NCBI GenBank assembly: GCA_965153355.1
Contig: OZ231127.1
Location: forward strand, 81,096,001 to 81,160,000
DNA from: Flaccisagitta enflata
Taxonomy: Eukaryota; Chaetognatha; Sagittoidea; Aphragmophora
Direction of reading: 5' to 3'
DNA length: 64,000 bases
Shown here piece after piece: positions 12,085 through 22,416 of this stretch. A program made the translations under genes and the position numbers. A model generated the notes under the pieces. It did no database searches. It was not told where the DNA came from and was given only the letters and a program-made list of their open reading frames with translations. Position 1 is the first letter of the stretch. The number at the start of each line of letters is the position of its first letter.

Positions 12085-12351
12085 TTGCCGTGTCGGTCGG
12101 TCGGTCGGTCGGTCGGTTGGTAGGTCCGTCACATTTTTGATTTCCGAGCAGTTTTCAAATTACTGCTCCTGCCCAACCGTCCAGGACTGGATTGCCGTGT
12201 ATCCGGCCTTGTTTTTTTAGTCACAGACTAGCGACTCTATAAGAGGCTTTGTTCGTCCATTGGTCCGTTGGCCAGTTGGTCCACTGGTCCATTGGTGGGT
12301 AACGCTCAACTGCTCAAGTTGAAAAGGGTAAGAATGCACATTTAAGATGCC

Positions 12352-12352
<1 letters not shown>
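12085..12352 (+). mobile_element. two family A elements joined tail to head
   Basis: A (GTCG)n core and tail GGATTGCCGTGTATCCGGCC TTGTTT (12085-12215) run directly into a new head TTTTAGTCACAGACTAGCGA and CTCTATAAGAGGC (12217 on). The junction has no spacer. The second element's tail is replaced by a (GT)n array. Confidence 0.75.
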
Positions 12353-12437
<85 letters not shown>

Positions 12438-12455
12438 GTGTGTGTGTGTGTGTTT
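12353..12455. repeat. (GT)n microsatellite
   Basis: Nearly pure dinucleotide array of about 100 bp followed by interrupted GT repeats. Confidence 0.97.
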
Positions 12456-12479
12456 GGGTTTGTGTGTGCGTAAACAAAT

Positions 12480-12850
12480 AAACAAATGAATAAGTGAATG
12501 AATATGAATGAATGAATGATTGATTAAATCAATGAACAAATGAATGAGTGAATGGTTAATTAAATGAATGAATCAATGGTTAATCAACTGAATGAATGAA
12601 GGAATGAATGAATGAATGAATGAATGAATGAATGAATGAAGGAATGAACGAATAAATGAATGAATGAATGAATGAATGAATGAATGAATGAATGAATGAA
12701 TGAATGAATGAAGGAAGGAATGAATGAATGAATGAATTGAGTAAATTGATTGTTAATTGAATGAATGAATGTTTCTTTGAATGAATGTATGAATGTATGA
12801 ATGAAATAATGAATGAATGAATAAATGAATGAATGAATGAACTTATGAAT
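12480..12850. repeat. (GAAT)n array abutting the exon 10 donor
   Basis: TGAA/GAAT repeats of about 370 bp with scattered interruptions. The right edge is within about 10 nt of the exon 10 5' splice site at 12858, so the start of that intron is TTCA repeat on the gene strand. Confidence 0.95.
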
Positions 12851-12858
12851 CCTCTGAC

Positions 12859-13007
12859 CTTTAGGCAGTCCGATGCCATATCCTTTGGCGTCTAGTAGGC
12901 CGCCAATCTGCACCAAATTGCAGTCGCTTTGACGGCTAAAATCGTTCATCGTTGACTCCAACAAAAACGCGTAGTTTTCGTTCTTCACTTTGTTCACTCC
13001 CTGATGA
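12859..13007 (-). CDS. iGluR exon 10: S2 with YAFLLEST and KGYGIG
   Basis: The exon is 149 nt and encodes [36 protein letters not shown] and [13 protein letters not shown]. Residue 17 (Glu) is the equivalent of GluK2 Glu738, which binds the glutamate amino group; Cys29 is the S2 disulfide cysteine. The acceptor is CTTTCTTGCCCACAG^T. The donor AAAG^GTCAGA is followed within about 10 nt by a TTCA array. The acceptor and its polypyrimidine tract are also the repeat unit of the 43-bp minisatellite upstream. The next exon (SPYRxxI..., M4) was not found between here and position 1. Confidence 0.95.
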
Positions 13008-14650
13008 CTGTGGGCAAGAAAGGAGTTATCATCATTCAGGTGCTGGATAATTGTGGCAAGAAAGGAGTTACTATCGGCCAGGTGCTGGATAACTGTGGGC
13101 AAGTAAGGAGTTATTATCGGTCAGGTGCTGGATGACTGTGGGCAAGAAAGGAGTTATTATTGGTCAGGTGCTGGATAACTGTGGGCAAGTAAGGAGTTAT
13201 TATTGGTCAGGTGCTGGATGACTGTGGGCAGGAAAGGAGTTATTATTGGTCAGGTGCTGGATAACTGTGGGCAAGAAGAGAGATAGTATTGGTCAGGTGC
13301 TAGATGACTGTGGGCAAGAGAGGAATTATCATCGGTCAAGTGCTGGATGACTGTGGCTAAGAAGAGAGATATCATCGGTCAGGTGCTACATGACTGTGGG
13401 CAAAAAAGGAGTTGTTATCGGTCAGGTGCTGGATGACTGTGGGCAAGAAGAGAGATATTATCGGTTAGGTGCTAGATGACTGTGGTCAAGAAAGGAGTTG
13501 TTATTGGTCAGGTGCTCGATAACCTGGCAAGAAGAGAGATATTATCGGTCAGGTGCTTGATGACTCTGGGCAAGAAAGGAGTTGTTATCGGTCAGGTGCT
13601 GGATGACTGTGGGCAAGAAGAGAGATATTATCGGTTAGGTGCTAGATGACTGTGGGCAAGAAAGGAGTTGTTATCGGTCAGGTGCTGGATGACTATGGGC
13701 AAGAAGAGAGATATTATCGGTCAGGTGCTAGATGACTGTGGGCAAGAAAGGAGTTGTTATCGGTCAGGTGCTGGATGACCTGGCAAGAAGAGAGATATTA
13801 TCCGTCAGGTGCTGGATGACTTGGCAAGAATAGAGATATTATCGGTCAGGTGCTAGATGACTGTGGGCAGGAAAGGAGTTGTTATCGGTCAGGTGCTAGA
13901 TGACTGTGGGCAAGAAGAGAGATATTATCGGTCAGGTGCTAGATGACTGTGGGCAAGAAAGGAGTTGTTATCGGTCAGGTGCTGGATGACTTGGCAAGAA
14001 GAGAGATATTATCCGTTAGGTGCTGGATGACTTGGCAAGAATAGAGATATTATCAGTCAGGTGCTAGATGACTGTGGGCAGGAAAGGAGTTGTTATCGGT
14101 CAGGTGCTAGATGACTGTGGGCAAGAAAGGAGTTGTTGTTATCGGTCAGGTGCTGGATGACTGTGGGCAGGAAAGGAGTTGTTATCGGTCAGGTGCTAGA
14201 TGACTGTGGGCAAGAAAGGAGTTGTTGTTATCGGTCAGGTGCTGGATGACTGTGGGCAAGAAGAGAGATATTATTGGTCAGGTACTAGATGACTGTGGGC
14301 AAGTAAGGAGTTGTTATCGGTCAGGTGCTGGATGACTGAGGGCAAGAAGAGAGATATTATCGGTCAGGTGCTAGATGACTGTGGGCAAGAAAGGAGTTGT
14401 TATCGGTCAGGTGCTGGATGACTTGGCAAGAAGAGAGATATTATCGGTCAGGTGCTAGATGACTGTCGGCAATAAAGGAGCTGTTATCGGTCAGGTGCTG
14501 GATGACTGTGGGCAAGAAGAGAGATATTATCGGTCAGGTGCTAGATGACTGGATGACTGGATGACTGGATGACTGTGGGCAAGAAGAGAGATATTATCGG
14601 TCAGGTGCTAGATGACTGTGGGCAAGGAAGGAATTATCATCGGTCAGGTG
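13008..14650. repeat. 43-bp minisatellite built from the exon 10 splice acceptor (about 38 units)
   Basis: The units run GACTGTGGGCAAGAAAGGAG, then TTATTATCGGTCAGGTGCTG and GAT (plus strand), with a second common variant having AAGAAGAGAGATATTATC. The two tend to alternate, giving an 86-bp higher-order pattern; some units are shortened to 41 bp or carry small insertions. On the gene strand each unit contains a pyrimidine run, CTTGCCCACAG and TC, identical to the genuine exon 10 acceptor, which is the last unit of the array. Variants reading GACTTGGCAAG lose the CAG but keep an AG. Confidence 0.95.
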
Positions 14651-15940
14651 AAAGATAATGGATGACATTTGACAACATTTCAGCGGTGTTTTCCCCTATT
14701 TCCAAGTCTGGGCAATATCTACCATCTTGCTCATAGATATTCTGACAACTGAAAAGAAGCAGAGACTTTGGAAAAATATTGCGCTTTCAATTATCAACTC
14801 TCGGTTTGGTCCAATTTTAAAGAGTTGTTTAAGTTCTCCAAAATGGGACTAGACTGGGGTTAGTTGCTCAATTAGTTGCAATACCTTTCTAAAGTTGATT
14901 CTTCTCTTCAGGTGTCTGTCTATTCGCGAGCTAGATAGTACTGTAGTTTGATAGATTTTGAAATATTATATTACAACATTTCATATTTGATGAAATCATA
15001 GGTTCATTCAAAGCATCAAGTCAATTCTCGATCATCGTACAACACTGGAAGGATAAATCAAGATCCAACGAGAATCCAGTAACAGCCCACCCAAGCAGGC
15101 AGGGATTCCGATCTAAAAACAGAAATCAGTATTTTTCGCGAAATTGGCAGGAATAAGCATACCAGCGTTTATGGGACATTGGTTAATCTGTATGTTCAAA
15201 ACTTAATCACTGCACTGCTTCAGGAAAATTAGTGTCAAATCAAGCTGGTGCATTTCGTATAAAATGACATAATTGAGATTATAGACGGCAAAAAAAGGAA
15301 TTTGTTTTTGTCCAAATTTTGAAATAGATATGAGTGGCTATCAGTATCAATAAACTATTCCGGGCTCCTGCACTGAATGCGGCAATATGCAAATGATTTT
15401 TCATCGACCCCTGAATCGTGATCCACTTTTTTTTGTTTTTGAAGAATTTGTGAGATCAGATCTTTCAGTCTTAACTTTGGAGGACTTTTATCTTATCGAG
15501 GCACCTTGACGCAAAACTCAACTAGAGATTAAGGGGTCGGTTCTCTCCAAAAACGCTTTTAAAGAGCATACGCATTAGGGTTAAAAGCCCTGATTACTAT
15601 CTTCGCCGATAGAAACCCAGCAGTAAATAAATAGATCTAATAAGAGGCTTAAATACCACAAACTAATGCCAATATTATAATCTTATGACGAGTGTGTTGG
15701 TCCCATTTCAAAGATCTCTTCAGGACCTTTCCAAACGTAACCAATCTTTTTGTAAATCCGGTAAATAATTAGTGAGTTATGACTTGCATAACTTGAGCTC
15801 TTTCATGACGGTATATCTATTTCACTTTTCTGAAATGAAACTTTTCTTTTATCTACTTTAATTTTTGAATCAAGAGACTTGGTGGCCTATTCACTGAATC
15901 ACGAAAGAAAATCTCAAAATTTGGCCTGTCAAGACTAATT
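14651..15940. other. intron 9 unique-looking sequence
   Basis: AT-rich, without repeats I recognise and without open frames of note. Spans the middle of the intron between exons 9 and 10. Confidence 0.6.
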
Positions 15941-16050
15941 TCACTGAAGCACGACTTCGTGCTTCAGTGAAATTGGTATTCGTGATTCAGTGGATTGATG
16001 CCTAACCTCTGTTCGTGCATTAGTGGAATGATACTTAACCTCCAATTGCG
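15885..16050. repeat. CACTGAAGCACGA hairpin cluster 1
   Basis: The 13-mer or close variants (CACTGAATCACGA and others) occur several times in both orientations. At 15941-15978 AATTTCACTGAAGCACGA and its exact reverse complement are separated by only two bases, an 18-bp perfect stem. Confidence 0.85.
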
Positions 16051-16123
16051 ATTCATTGAGAAATAAACTCACCCTTGTCTGCTCTCCGTATAGGCTGGTG
16101 AATTTTCAGTAAGTGAAGGAAAC

Positions 16124-16124
16124 T

Positions 16125-16203
<79 letters not shown>
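16124..16203. repeat. (GT)n microsatellite
   Basis: Pure GT array of about 80 bp. Confidence 0.97.
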
Positions 16204-16204
<1 letters not shown>

Positions 16205-16304
16205 ACACAATAAAATGTTAATATTGGGTAGTCTTGTTTTATGGAGCCTCCGTCGGAGAATGAAAGAGAAAACCGTAGGAGAACGAAAGGAAGAAAACCG
16301 TCGG

Positions 16305-16365
16305 AGAATGAAAGAAAGAAAGAAAGAAAGAAAGAAAGAAAAAGGAAAGAAAGAAAGAAAAAGGA

Positions 16366-16425
<60 letters not shown>

Positions 16426-16428
16426 AAA
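16305..16428. repeat. (GAAA)n microsatellite
   Basis: Tetranucleotide array with two AAAAGG interruptions, ending at the tail of a family A element, which starts within the repeat. Confidence 0.95.
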
Positions 16429-16642
16429 CAAGGCCGGATACACGGCTACCCAAGTCGCGTGCGGGTGGGCAGGGGCTGTATTTGAGGTCACTCAAACATT
16501 TGGGCAGGAGTAGTGTGGCCAATGACAGTAAAAACAAAAAAAAAGTAAAGTGGGACGGACCGATGGACATACCGATGGACAGACAGACCGACGGACGAAC
16601 CGACAAAGCGGGTTGTAGAGTCGCGTAGCACGCAACTAAAAA
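16427..16642 (-). mobile_element. family A element, A1 subtype, complete
   Basis: Inverted copy: tail AACAAGGCCGGATACACGGC at the left, GGGCAGGGGC, TTTGGGCAGGAG, AAAAGTAAAGTGGGACGG, a GGAC/GGAT core, and head GGTTGTAGAGTCGCGTAGCA and CGCAACTAAAAA at the right. Confidence 0.9.
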
Positions 16643-16779
16643 GACCCATTGATTAATGATCGATTAAAATTTTGTATCAATTGCTCGAGCAAAACAAAAA
16701 TCCTTGAAGGAAAGTTGCTTTTCATTTATTCAGAAAACGGCAATTGGAACCTCTCTCTTACATATATTTTTGTTCTAAA

Positions 16780-16975
16780 AAAACAGGTCGCCCAAGGGCA
16801 ATACGTGGTCAGCGATACCCGTTGCCATACTTTGCATGGTTGTAAATCGGAATGAGAGGCAGGGCAGCGGTCCCGAAGGTCTTTCCATCCGTCCCCCAGG
16901 CCCTCTGAGGCCTGAAATCTGCCCTCTCAGGCCTGAAATCTGCCCTCTCAGGCCATGAATCTGAGATCTAAAAAT
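16780..16975. mobile_element. family B element B4, truncated
   Basis: Reads from the tail side: CAATACGTGGTCAGCGATAC and CCGTTGCC, then GGGCAGCGGTCCCGAAGG and three to four units of CCTCTCAGGCCTGAAATCTG. The other arm is missing. Confidence 0.75.
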
Positions 16976-16992
16976 AACGAAGACAGCATGCT

Positions 16993-17035
16993 TGCATGCA
17001 TGCGCGCGCGCGCGCGTGCGTGCGTGCGTGCGTGC

Positions 17036-17085
<50 letters not shown>
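16993..17085. repeat. (GC)n(TGCG)n(TG)n compound repeat
   Basis: Alternating purine-pyrimidine sequence throughout, moving from GCATGC through CG runs and GTGC to GT. Such tracts can adopt Z-DNA. Confidence 0.9.
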
Positions 17086-17206
17086 ATGTCTGAGGCCATT
17101 AGGGATGTCTCGTAGTAGGTCCGAATACATGTGATCGAGTGAAGCTTTAGGATGGACAAATTGTAGAATCCAAGTGCGTCAGGTCCTCTTTTTTTCTCTT
17201 TTTACA

Positions 17207-17270
<64 letters not shown>
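17207..17270. repeat. (CT)n microsatellite
   Basis: Pure dinucleotide array of about 62 bp. Confidence 0.97.
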
Positions 17271-17271
<1 letters not shown>

Positions 17272-17290
17272 TGAACAACGATGTACTATC

Positions 17291-17446
17291 TTTTTTTGTC
17301 GCGGACACGCGACACTACACCTTGCCATGTTGTTCGCTATGTTTACTCTTGGTCCGTTCATCACATTTTTGAATTCCAAGCGGTTTTGGCATAACTGCCC
17401 CTGCTCAACCTTCCGCGACTGGATTGCCGTGTATCTGACCTTGTTA
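17291..17446 (+). mobile_element. family A element, GTCGCGGA subtype
   Basis: Head TTTTTTGTCGCGGACACGCG and ACACTACACC; tail CTTCCGCGACTGGATTGCCG. The tail's TCCGCGAC is the reverse complement of the left arm GTCGCGGA, a variant distinct from the A1, A2 and A3 types. Confidence 0.85.
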
Positions 17447-17472
17447 CTTTCGAAGTTGATTATCGATGATTA

Positions 17473-18436
17473 TTGATGGCGCACTATGCGCCAATATGAC
17501 ACCAAAATCCACTATGGGCTCAATTAAAGCAAAAAACTTTAAAAGTCAAATAATATCTTATTTAAGATAAATCAATGAAAAATATAATTGAATCTGTAAA
17601 AGGGCAATTCTGAGATATCAATTAAGCATATATTTTATATTGCAGCTTTTGCTAAGTTGATAGGATCAGTATTTTAGCATTCATTAGCACTTTTTTATCA
17701 GATGCAAAAATTTTCTTAATTCTAGAAAAGATGCATATCAAAATTTTATCGCATCAAAATTTTTTGGAAAAAAAAATATTGCTCTCATTGAAAACTTTTT
17801 CTGCATAAAAATTTTTAGCATGAATTTTTTTAACATTTAAAACTTTTTTGCACAAAAAAATTTTTTGCATCAAAATTTTTATTTTTTTTTGCATCAAAAA
17901 TTTTTACCATGACAAAATTTCGACATAAGAATTTTTGTCATCGGTTAAATTTATTATAAAAAAAAATTTTGCAACAAATTTTTTTTTGCATTCAAAATTT
18001 TTTTTTGCATCAAAATTTTTTTTTGTATAACAAATTTTAGCATGAAAATTTTTTTTTCATCAAATATTTTTCTCTTTAGGAAAAGAATTTTCTTATCAAA
18101 TATTTTTTGAAAATTTTTTTGCATTAAATTTTTTTTAGCATCAAATTTTTTCTGCATCAATTTTTTTTTGCATCAAATTTTTTACATGAAGATTTTAAAC
18201 AGTAAAGAAAATCTATTTTATTTACAATAAAAACATTTGATGAAGATTAAAAATATTTGTTCTGAACAGTCTTAAGCCTGCACTATTTAGGGTTTTATCT
18301 CATAATTAACATAACATTTTTGAAAAAAAACTTTAATTGTTTTTTCCTAAACATTATTATTTGATTTTTGTTTAATTTTGGTATAATTGAGCGAATAGTG
18401 CGTTTTGTGTCATTACGGCGCATAGTGGGCCATCAA
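17473..18436. mobile_element. 0.96-kb inverted-repeat element with AT-rich interior
   Basis: The ends TTGATGGCGCACTATGCGCC and (inverted) TTGATGGCCCACTATGCGCC match over about 60 nt. The interior is an AT-rich array of short TTTTTTTGCATCAAAA-like units. No ORF. No target duplication could be assigned with confidence. Confidence 0.85.
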
Positions 18437-18511
18437 ATCCACGGCATTGGCGACAATCAATGTCGAAAGCAAAAATGTTAAAAACCGTAGTTCAACAAGA
18501 TATGAATATAC

Positions 18512-18513
<2 letters not shown>

Positions 18514-18605
<92 letters not shown>
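18514..18605. repeat. (GA)n microsatellite
   Basis: Pure GA array of about 92 bp followed by interrupted GAAAGA sequence to 18680. Confidence 0.97.
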
Positions 18606-18607
<2 letters not shown>

Positions 18608-18704
18608 AAGAAAGAGAGAGAGAACAAGAAAGAGAGAGAGAAAGACAGGAAAAGAGAAGGAGAAAGAGAGAGAGAGAGCTTAATATAGGATTTTTTGTTG
18701 AAGA

Positions 18705-18880
18705 ATTAGTGCATTTCATTTCCATTGAAGCACGACAACAGAATTTTATCAATGATTTCCCATTTCACTGAAGCACGAACTTCAAAAAGGCCAGTTATGT
18801 TTTTTTCCACTGAAGCACACCGTCGTGCTTCAGTGAAAAACTATTTAACTTAAGCACGAATTACGTGCTTAGGTGGATGC
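18705..18880. repeat. CACTGAAGCACGA hairpin cluster 2
   Basis: Several direct and inverted copies of the motif seen at 15.9 kb, including CCACTGAAGCACACC facing CGTGCTTCAGTGAA (about 18807-18838) and TTAAGCACGAATTACGTGCTTA (as two halves) at about 18850-18872. Confidence 0.85.
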
Positions 18881-19718
18881 CCCGACTTGGTGAGATGCAG
18901 ATTGCAGGGTTGGATAGATCTTTTGCTCTAGTTTTTTTCTGTCATGAATTTCAATTGAATCCGACTTTGCAAAGGCGCTCAATTGAGTAAAGCAATTGCT
19001 GCGTTTCTTTTGGCGAAGATAGTGCTGTCCTCAGAATGGTAAGAGTTTCGCTGAACAAAAAAAAAGAAAGATATGCTTAAAAAGTAAAACAACATCATTG
19101 GGCCTGAAAATATTTTTTGACTTTTCATGTAACAAAGCAGAAAATGGTAAGTCAATAATTTACCAGCCAGTTGATTTTGCATAAAAGAACTGATCGTCGA
19201 AGTTTGAACCCAATGAGATTATATCTTTTTCTGTCCGCAGTTGTTTATAAAACTGCGTCTTTATGCGCTATTTGTTACGGCCAATCAAACTTTTTTTTGG
19301 TATTCATGTACTTACTGTTTCTTTATCAAAAAATCGATCAACATAATCAGGCTTCATCTAAAATATGAGTTGGACAACCGCTAATATGACTCTACCATAA
19401 TCAATAAAAGATGGGCCCTATCCATCTACAACATAAACACTTGGACACAAATCCTGTATTTTTTTTTTGCATTTTTCCTTCTTGATAAATCTGTGTCACT
19501 AAAATTCAGATCTAACAGAGTGAGCGAAAGAATTTGGTATTTAAAGGATAGCATAAAAACCATACTTCTAGATGACCTTGTAAGATGAACTTTAGAATGA
19601 AGCTTGCCAATTAGTTTTACTGGATATTAAAATGGACAGTTTTCGCACTTAACTTCCCTGCCATGTTTGTGACAAAAGCTGGTACGTCAAAGTTATAGCA
19701 AGTTTAAAAAAAAACCGG
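18881..19718. other. intron 9 sequence, nothing recognised
   Basis: AT-rich intronic sequence without repeats or motifs I can name. Confidence 0.6.
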
Positions 19719-19920
19719 AAACAAGGCCGGATACAAGGCTACCCATGTCGCGTGCAAGTGGGCAGGTGCAGTAATGAATAAAGGTTAACCAAATATTTTG
19801 GGCAGGAGCAAAAGACGCCCATAGACACCTGAAAGAGCTATCGGTTGCCCACCGACCAACAAATGGATGGATGGACCAACAGACATGGCGCGTTATAGAG
19901 TGGGGTGCACGCGACTAAAA
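19719..19920 (-). mobile_element. family A element, A1 subtype, degraded right arm
   Basis: Inverted copy from AACAAGGCCGGATACAAGGC to GGTGCACGCGACTAAAA. In head orientation the hairpin's right arm is decayed (CACCCCACT) while the left arm AGTCGCGTGC and the matching tail GCACGCGAC are intact. Confidence 0.85.
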
Positions 19921-19995
19921 TAGTTTGATCTCTCGTGGCCTTTTCGGTACTACTGTGCTACTGTACTACTGTACTTCTGCACTACTGTAGCTAAC

Positions 19996-20084
19996 CTGTC
20001 ATTGACAAAGACGGAGAATTTTTCGAGTTCTTCCCACTTCTCCATCTGAGCCCACATTCGTTGATATGTAGGAATCGTGGAATC
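19996..20084 (-). CDS. iGluR exon 9: S2 segment STIPTYQRMW
   Basis: The exon is 89 nt: 29 codons plus two bases. It encodes DSTIPTYQRMWAQMEKW then EELEKFSVFVND. The S-x-x-x-T-Y-x-x-M-W pattern is conserved in kainate and AMPA S2. The acceptor is CTCCATCAG^GAT, and its pyrimidine tract is the end of a roughly 500-bp (CT)n array. The donor AG^GTTAGC is weak. The two overhanging bases join exon 10 to form Ser, giving [12 protein letters not shown]. Confidence 0.92.
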
Positions 20085-20086
20085 CT

Positions 20087-20595
<509 letters not shown>

Positions 20596-20819
20596 AGAGA
20601 GACAGATTCAGTAACAGACAGAGAGGAAAAAAAAAAACAAATAAATAGACTGTAAGCTAGTTAATAGGAGACTGACACACAGAGTAACTTTACACAGAAG
20701 GGTAGAGGGATAGGAAGGAAGCCAGATAGACAAACTGAAAAGCAAATTAAGAGCAAAAGAGGAAATCTAAGGTAGAGTCAAGAAAACGCAAGACGAAATC
20801 TTTTATTTTCTGTTCTGAC

Positions 20820-20923
20820 CCTGAAAAAAGTCATGGTGGATCCCTGATGGATGGTCCCAAATTTGATTTCCGACTGCTCGGCCAAGTCTTCCACGCTCTC
20901 GATCGGAGTTTTCATTCGGTCAA
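20820..20923 (-). CDS. iGluR exon 8: S2 start, ligand gamma-carboxyl contact GSTMTFF
   Basis: The exon is 104 nt and completes a Val codon, then encodes [16 protein letters not shown] and [18 protein letters not shown]. It matches the kainate S2 start (VERMxxPIESAEDLAKQ...GATMTFF). Residues 28-29 (Ser-Thr) are the pair that binds the glutamate gamma-carboxyl in GluK and GluA receptors. The acceptor is ATTATTTCAAACCATTTCAG. The donor is AGG^GTCAGA, weaker than consensus. It ends in phase 0. Confidence 0.94.
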
Positions 20924-21019
20924 CTGAAATGGTTTGAAATAATAATCGTTGAGAGAAGTTTGGTTTTTTTATTACAAACAATTGCAATGAGCATTTTATA
21001 TTTACCCCTCAGCCTAAAA

Positions 21020-21145
21020 GAATAGATGTGAAAAAAAAAGAAAAAAAAGAAAAAAAAAGAAAAAAAAAAAGAAACCCTCCCCAAAAAAAAGAACCCCCAA
21101 CCCCCCCCCCCAAAAAAAAGAAGAAAAAATCAAAAGAAAAAAAAT
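21020..21145. repeat. poly(A)/poly(C)-rich tract
   Basis: Runs of A with single G interruptions and a central C run in intron 7 (between exons 7 and 8). In gene orientation a T-rich tract. Confidence 0.85.
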
Positions 21146-21496
21146 CCTGGAGAGGCGCACTTTGTTTGTGATATTGAAATTGATATCTCAGGAGCCATAA
21201 CTACTTTGTAAAGTTCTTCTCAAATTAGTGAGCACAAAAATCTGCCATAGTAAATAGAGGTCCGTTATTGTGGAGTTCCTTTGTACCTTTCAACATTGAT
21301 ATTCCTAATTCAGTAAACCTAATCATTCGTGGTTTTTTTTACTCGAACCAAAAAAAAAAAATGAAAAAAGAAACATTCTGTCTTTACAATAATCATTGAT
21401 TTGTATTTTTTTTTCTATGTTTCTTTTCATTTGATTTGTACCGCTACACTATTTGTGTTAATGGATATCATATAATAATGATCCTCTTTAATGTAC

Positions 21497-21616
21497 CTGT
21501 GAGGAAAGCGGCTAAATTGGCGGTATAAGACGAAATCATGATGAGGTTAAAAAACCACCAAACGCTTGAAATGAGACGAGTGGACATGGCACGAGGAGCG
21601 ATATCGGAACCAGAAC
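21497..21616 (-). CDS. iGluR exon 7: selectivity-filter exit and M3 gating helix SYTANLAAF
   Basis: The exon is 120 nt. After completing the Gly codon from exon 6 it encodes [20 protein letters not shown] and then M3, [28 protein letters not shown] is the signature gate of eukaryotic iGluRs. Relative to the common QQGSDI/QQGCDI the join gives QQGSGSDI, a two-residue insertion right after the filter. The acceptor is CTCCTTAG, with a CATT tetranucleotide array starting within about 10 nt upstream; the donor is ACAG^GTACAT. Phase 1 on both sides. Confidence 0.95.
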
Positions 21617-21626
21617 CTAAGGAGAA

Positions 21627-21735
21627 TGAATGATGAAGGAATGAAGGAATGAATGAATGAATGAATGAATGAATGAATGAATGAATGAATGAATGAATGA
21701 ATGAATGAATGAATGAATGAAAGAATGAATGAATC
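21627..21735. repeat. (GAAT)n array adjoining the exon 7 acceptor
   Basis: Starts within about 10 nt of the exon 7 3' splice site (21617). In gene orientation the intron ends in CATT repeats and CTCCTTAG. Confidence 0.95.
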
Positions 21736-21808
21736 GATGCACGGCTGAATGACAGAATGAATGGATAATAAATTGTAAATTGTAAATTGTGAATGGATAA
21801 TAAATTGT

Positions 21809-22233
21809 AAATTGGAGAATTCTGGCCTCCTTTTCTAAGGGCAATGTTGTTTCAACTTTCATAAGTATCAGTACCTTGGTACAGAATGCCGGTGGTCCCA
21901 TATGGTTGTACCTCGATTCTTGCCTCTAAGGGTATGGTTTTCTAATATCGCCGATATATATATGTTCTAGATAGTACATTAGTAATGTTTGATTGTTACT
22001 TTTTTAAGAGATTTTATGTAAACTAAATGGTTTAGGCCTGTCTGAACCTATACTAATGAGAAATGCAGTCAAGCTAATAGTTTTTTTCAGGTAAGCATTT
22101 CTTTTGTTAATTGTAAAGGATAGTTGTGAGCAATCCGGAGTAAACACCATTGAAAGCTTGCAAGGCTTTCATCCTTTGTAAATTGGAGAATTCTGGCCTC
22201 CTTTTCTAAGGGCAATGTTGTTTCAACTTTCAT
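21809..22233 (+). mobile_element. family D element, tandem units
   Basis: The block GAGAATTCTGGCCTCCTTTT to GTTTCAACTTTCAT occurs at 21812 and again at 22183 (371-bp spacing). Between them lie GCCGGTGGTCCCATATGGTT and ACCTCGATTCTTGCCTCTAA, and a hairpin GAAAGCTTGCAAGGCTTTC. Related copies are at 28.4-30.4 kb and 36.0-36.7 kb. Confidence 0.8.
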
Positions 22234-22239
22234 ATTGAA

Positions 22240-22345
22240 TGATAGAAAAAATGAATGAATGAATGAATGAATGAACGAATGAATGAATGAATGAATGAAT
22301 GAGTGAATGAATGAATGAATGAACAAATGAATGAATAAATGAATT
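22240..22345. repeat. (GAAT)n array
   Basis: Second GAAT block of intron 6, between the family D element and the M3-exon fragment copies. Confidence 0.95.
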
Positions 22346-22350
22346 AAGAA

Positions 22351-22400
22351 GTGGACATGTCAGTTATGTCTGAGCCAGAACCTAAAAAGACGAATGATGA
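22351..22400 (-). pseudogene. decayed copy of M3-exon acceptor end (copy 1)
   Basis: The plus-strand sequence from GTGGACATG to CCAGAACCTAAAAAGACG and GAATGATGA follows the exon 7 start and its upstream intron (GTGGACATG ... CCAGAACCTAAGGAGAATG). It retains the exon/intron boundary region but has internal changes. Confidence 0.65.
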
Positions 22401-22416
22401 TAGAAAGACTAAAAAA

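Noticed and set aside
1-12850. Search for the missing receptor exon(s) with the SPYR motif, KWW and M4
   Set aside because: No minus-strand stretch with these motifs was seen by eye; they are presumably beyond the window edge.
12584-13102. 172-residue frame joining receptor sequence to HSFIHSFI repeats
   Set aside because: Only 12859-13007 is exon; the two sides are the 43-bp minisatellite and the GAAT array.
13008-14650. Possible CRISPR-like array
   Set aside because: Contiguous 43-bp tandem units without unique spacers; it derives from a splice acceptor.
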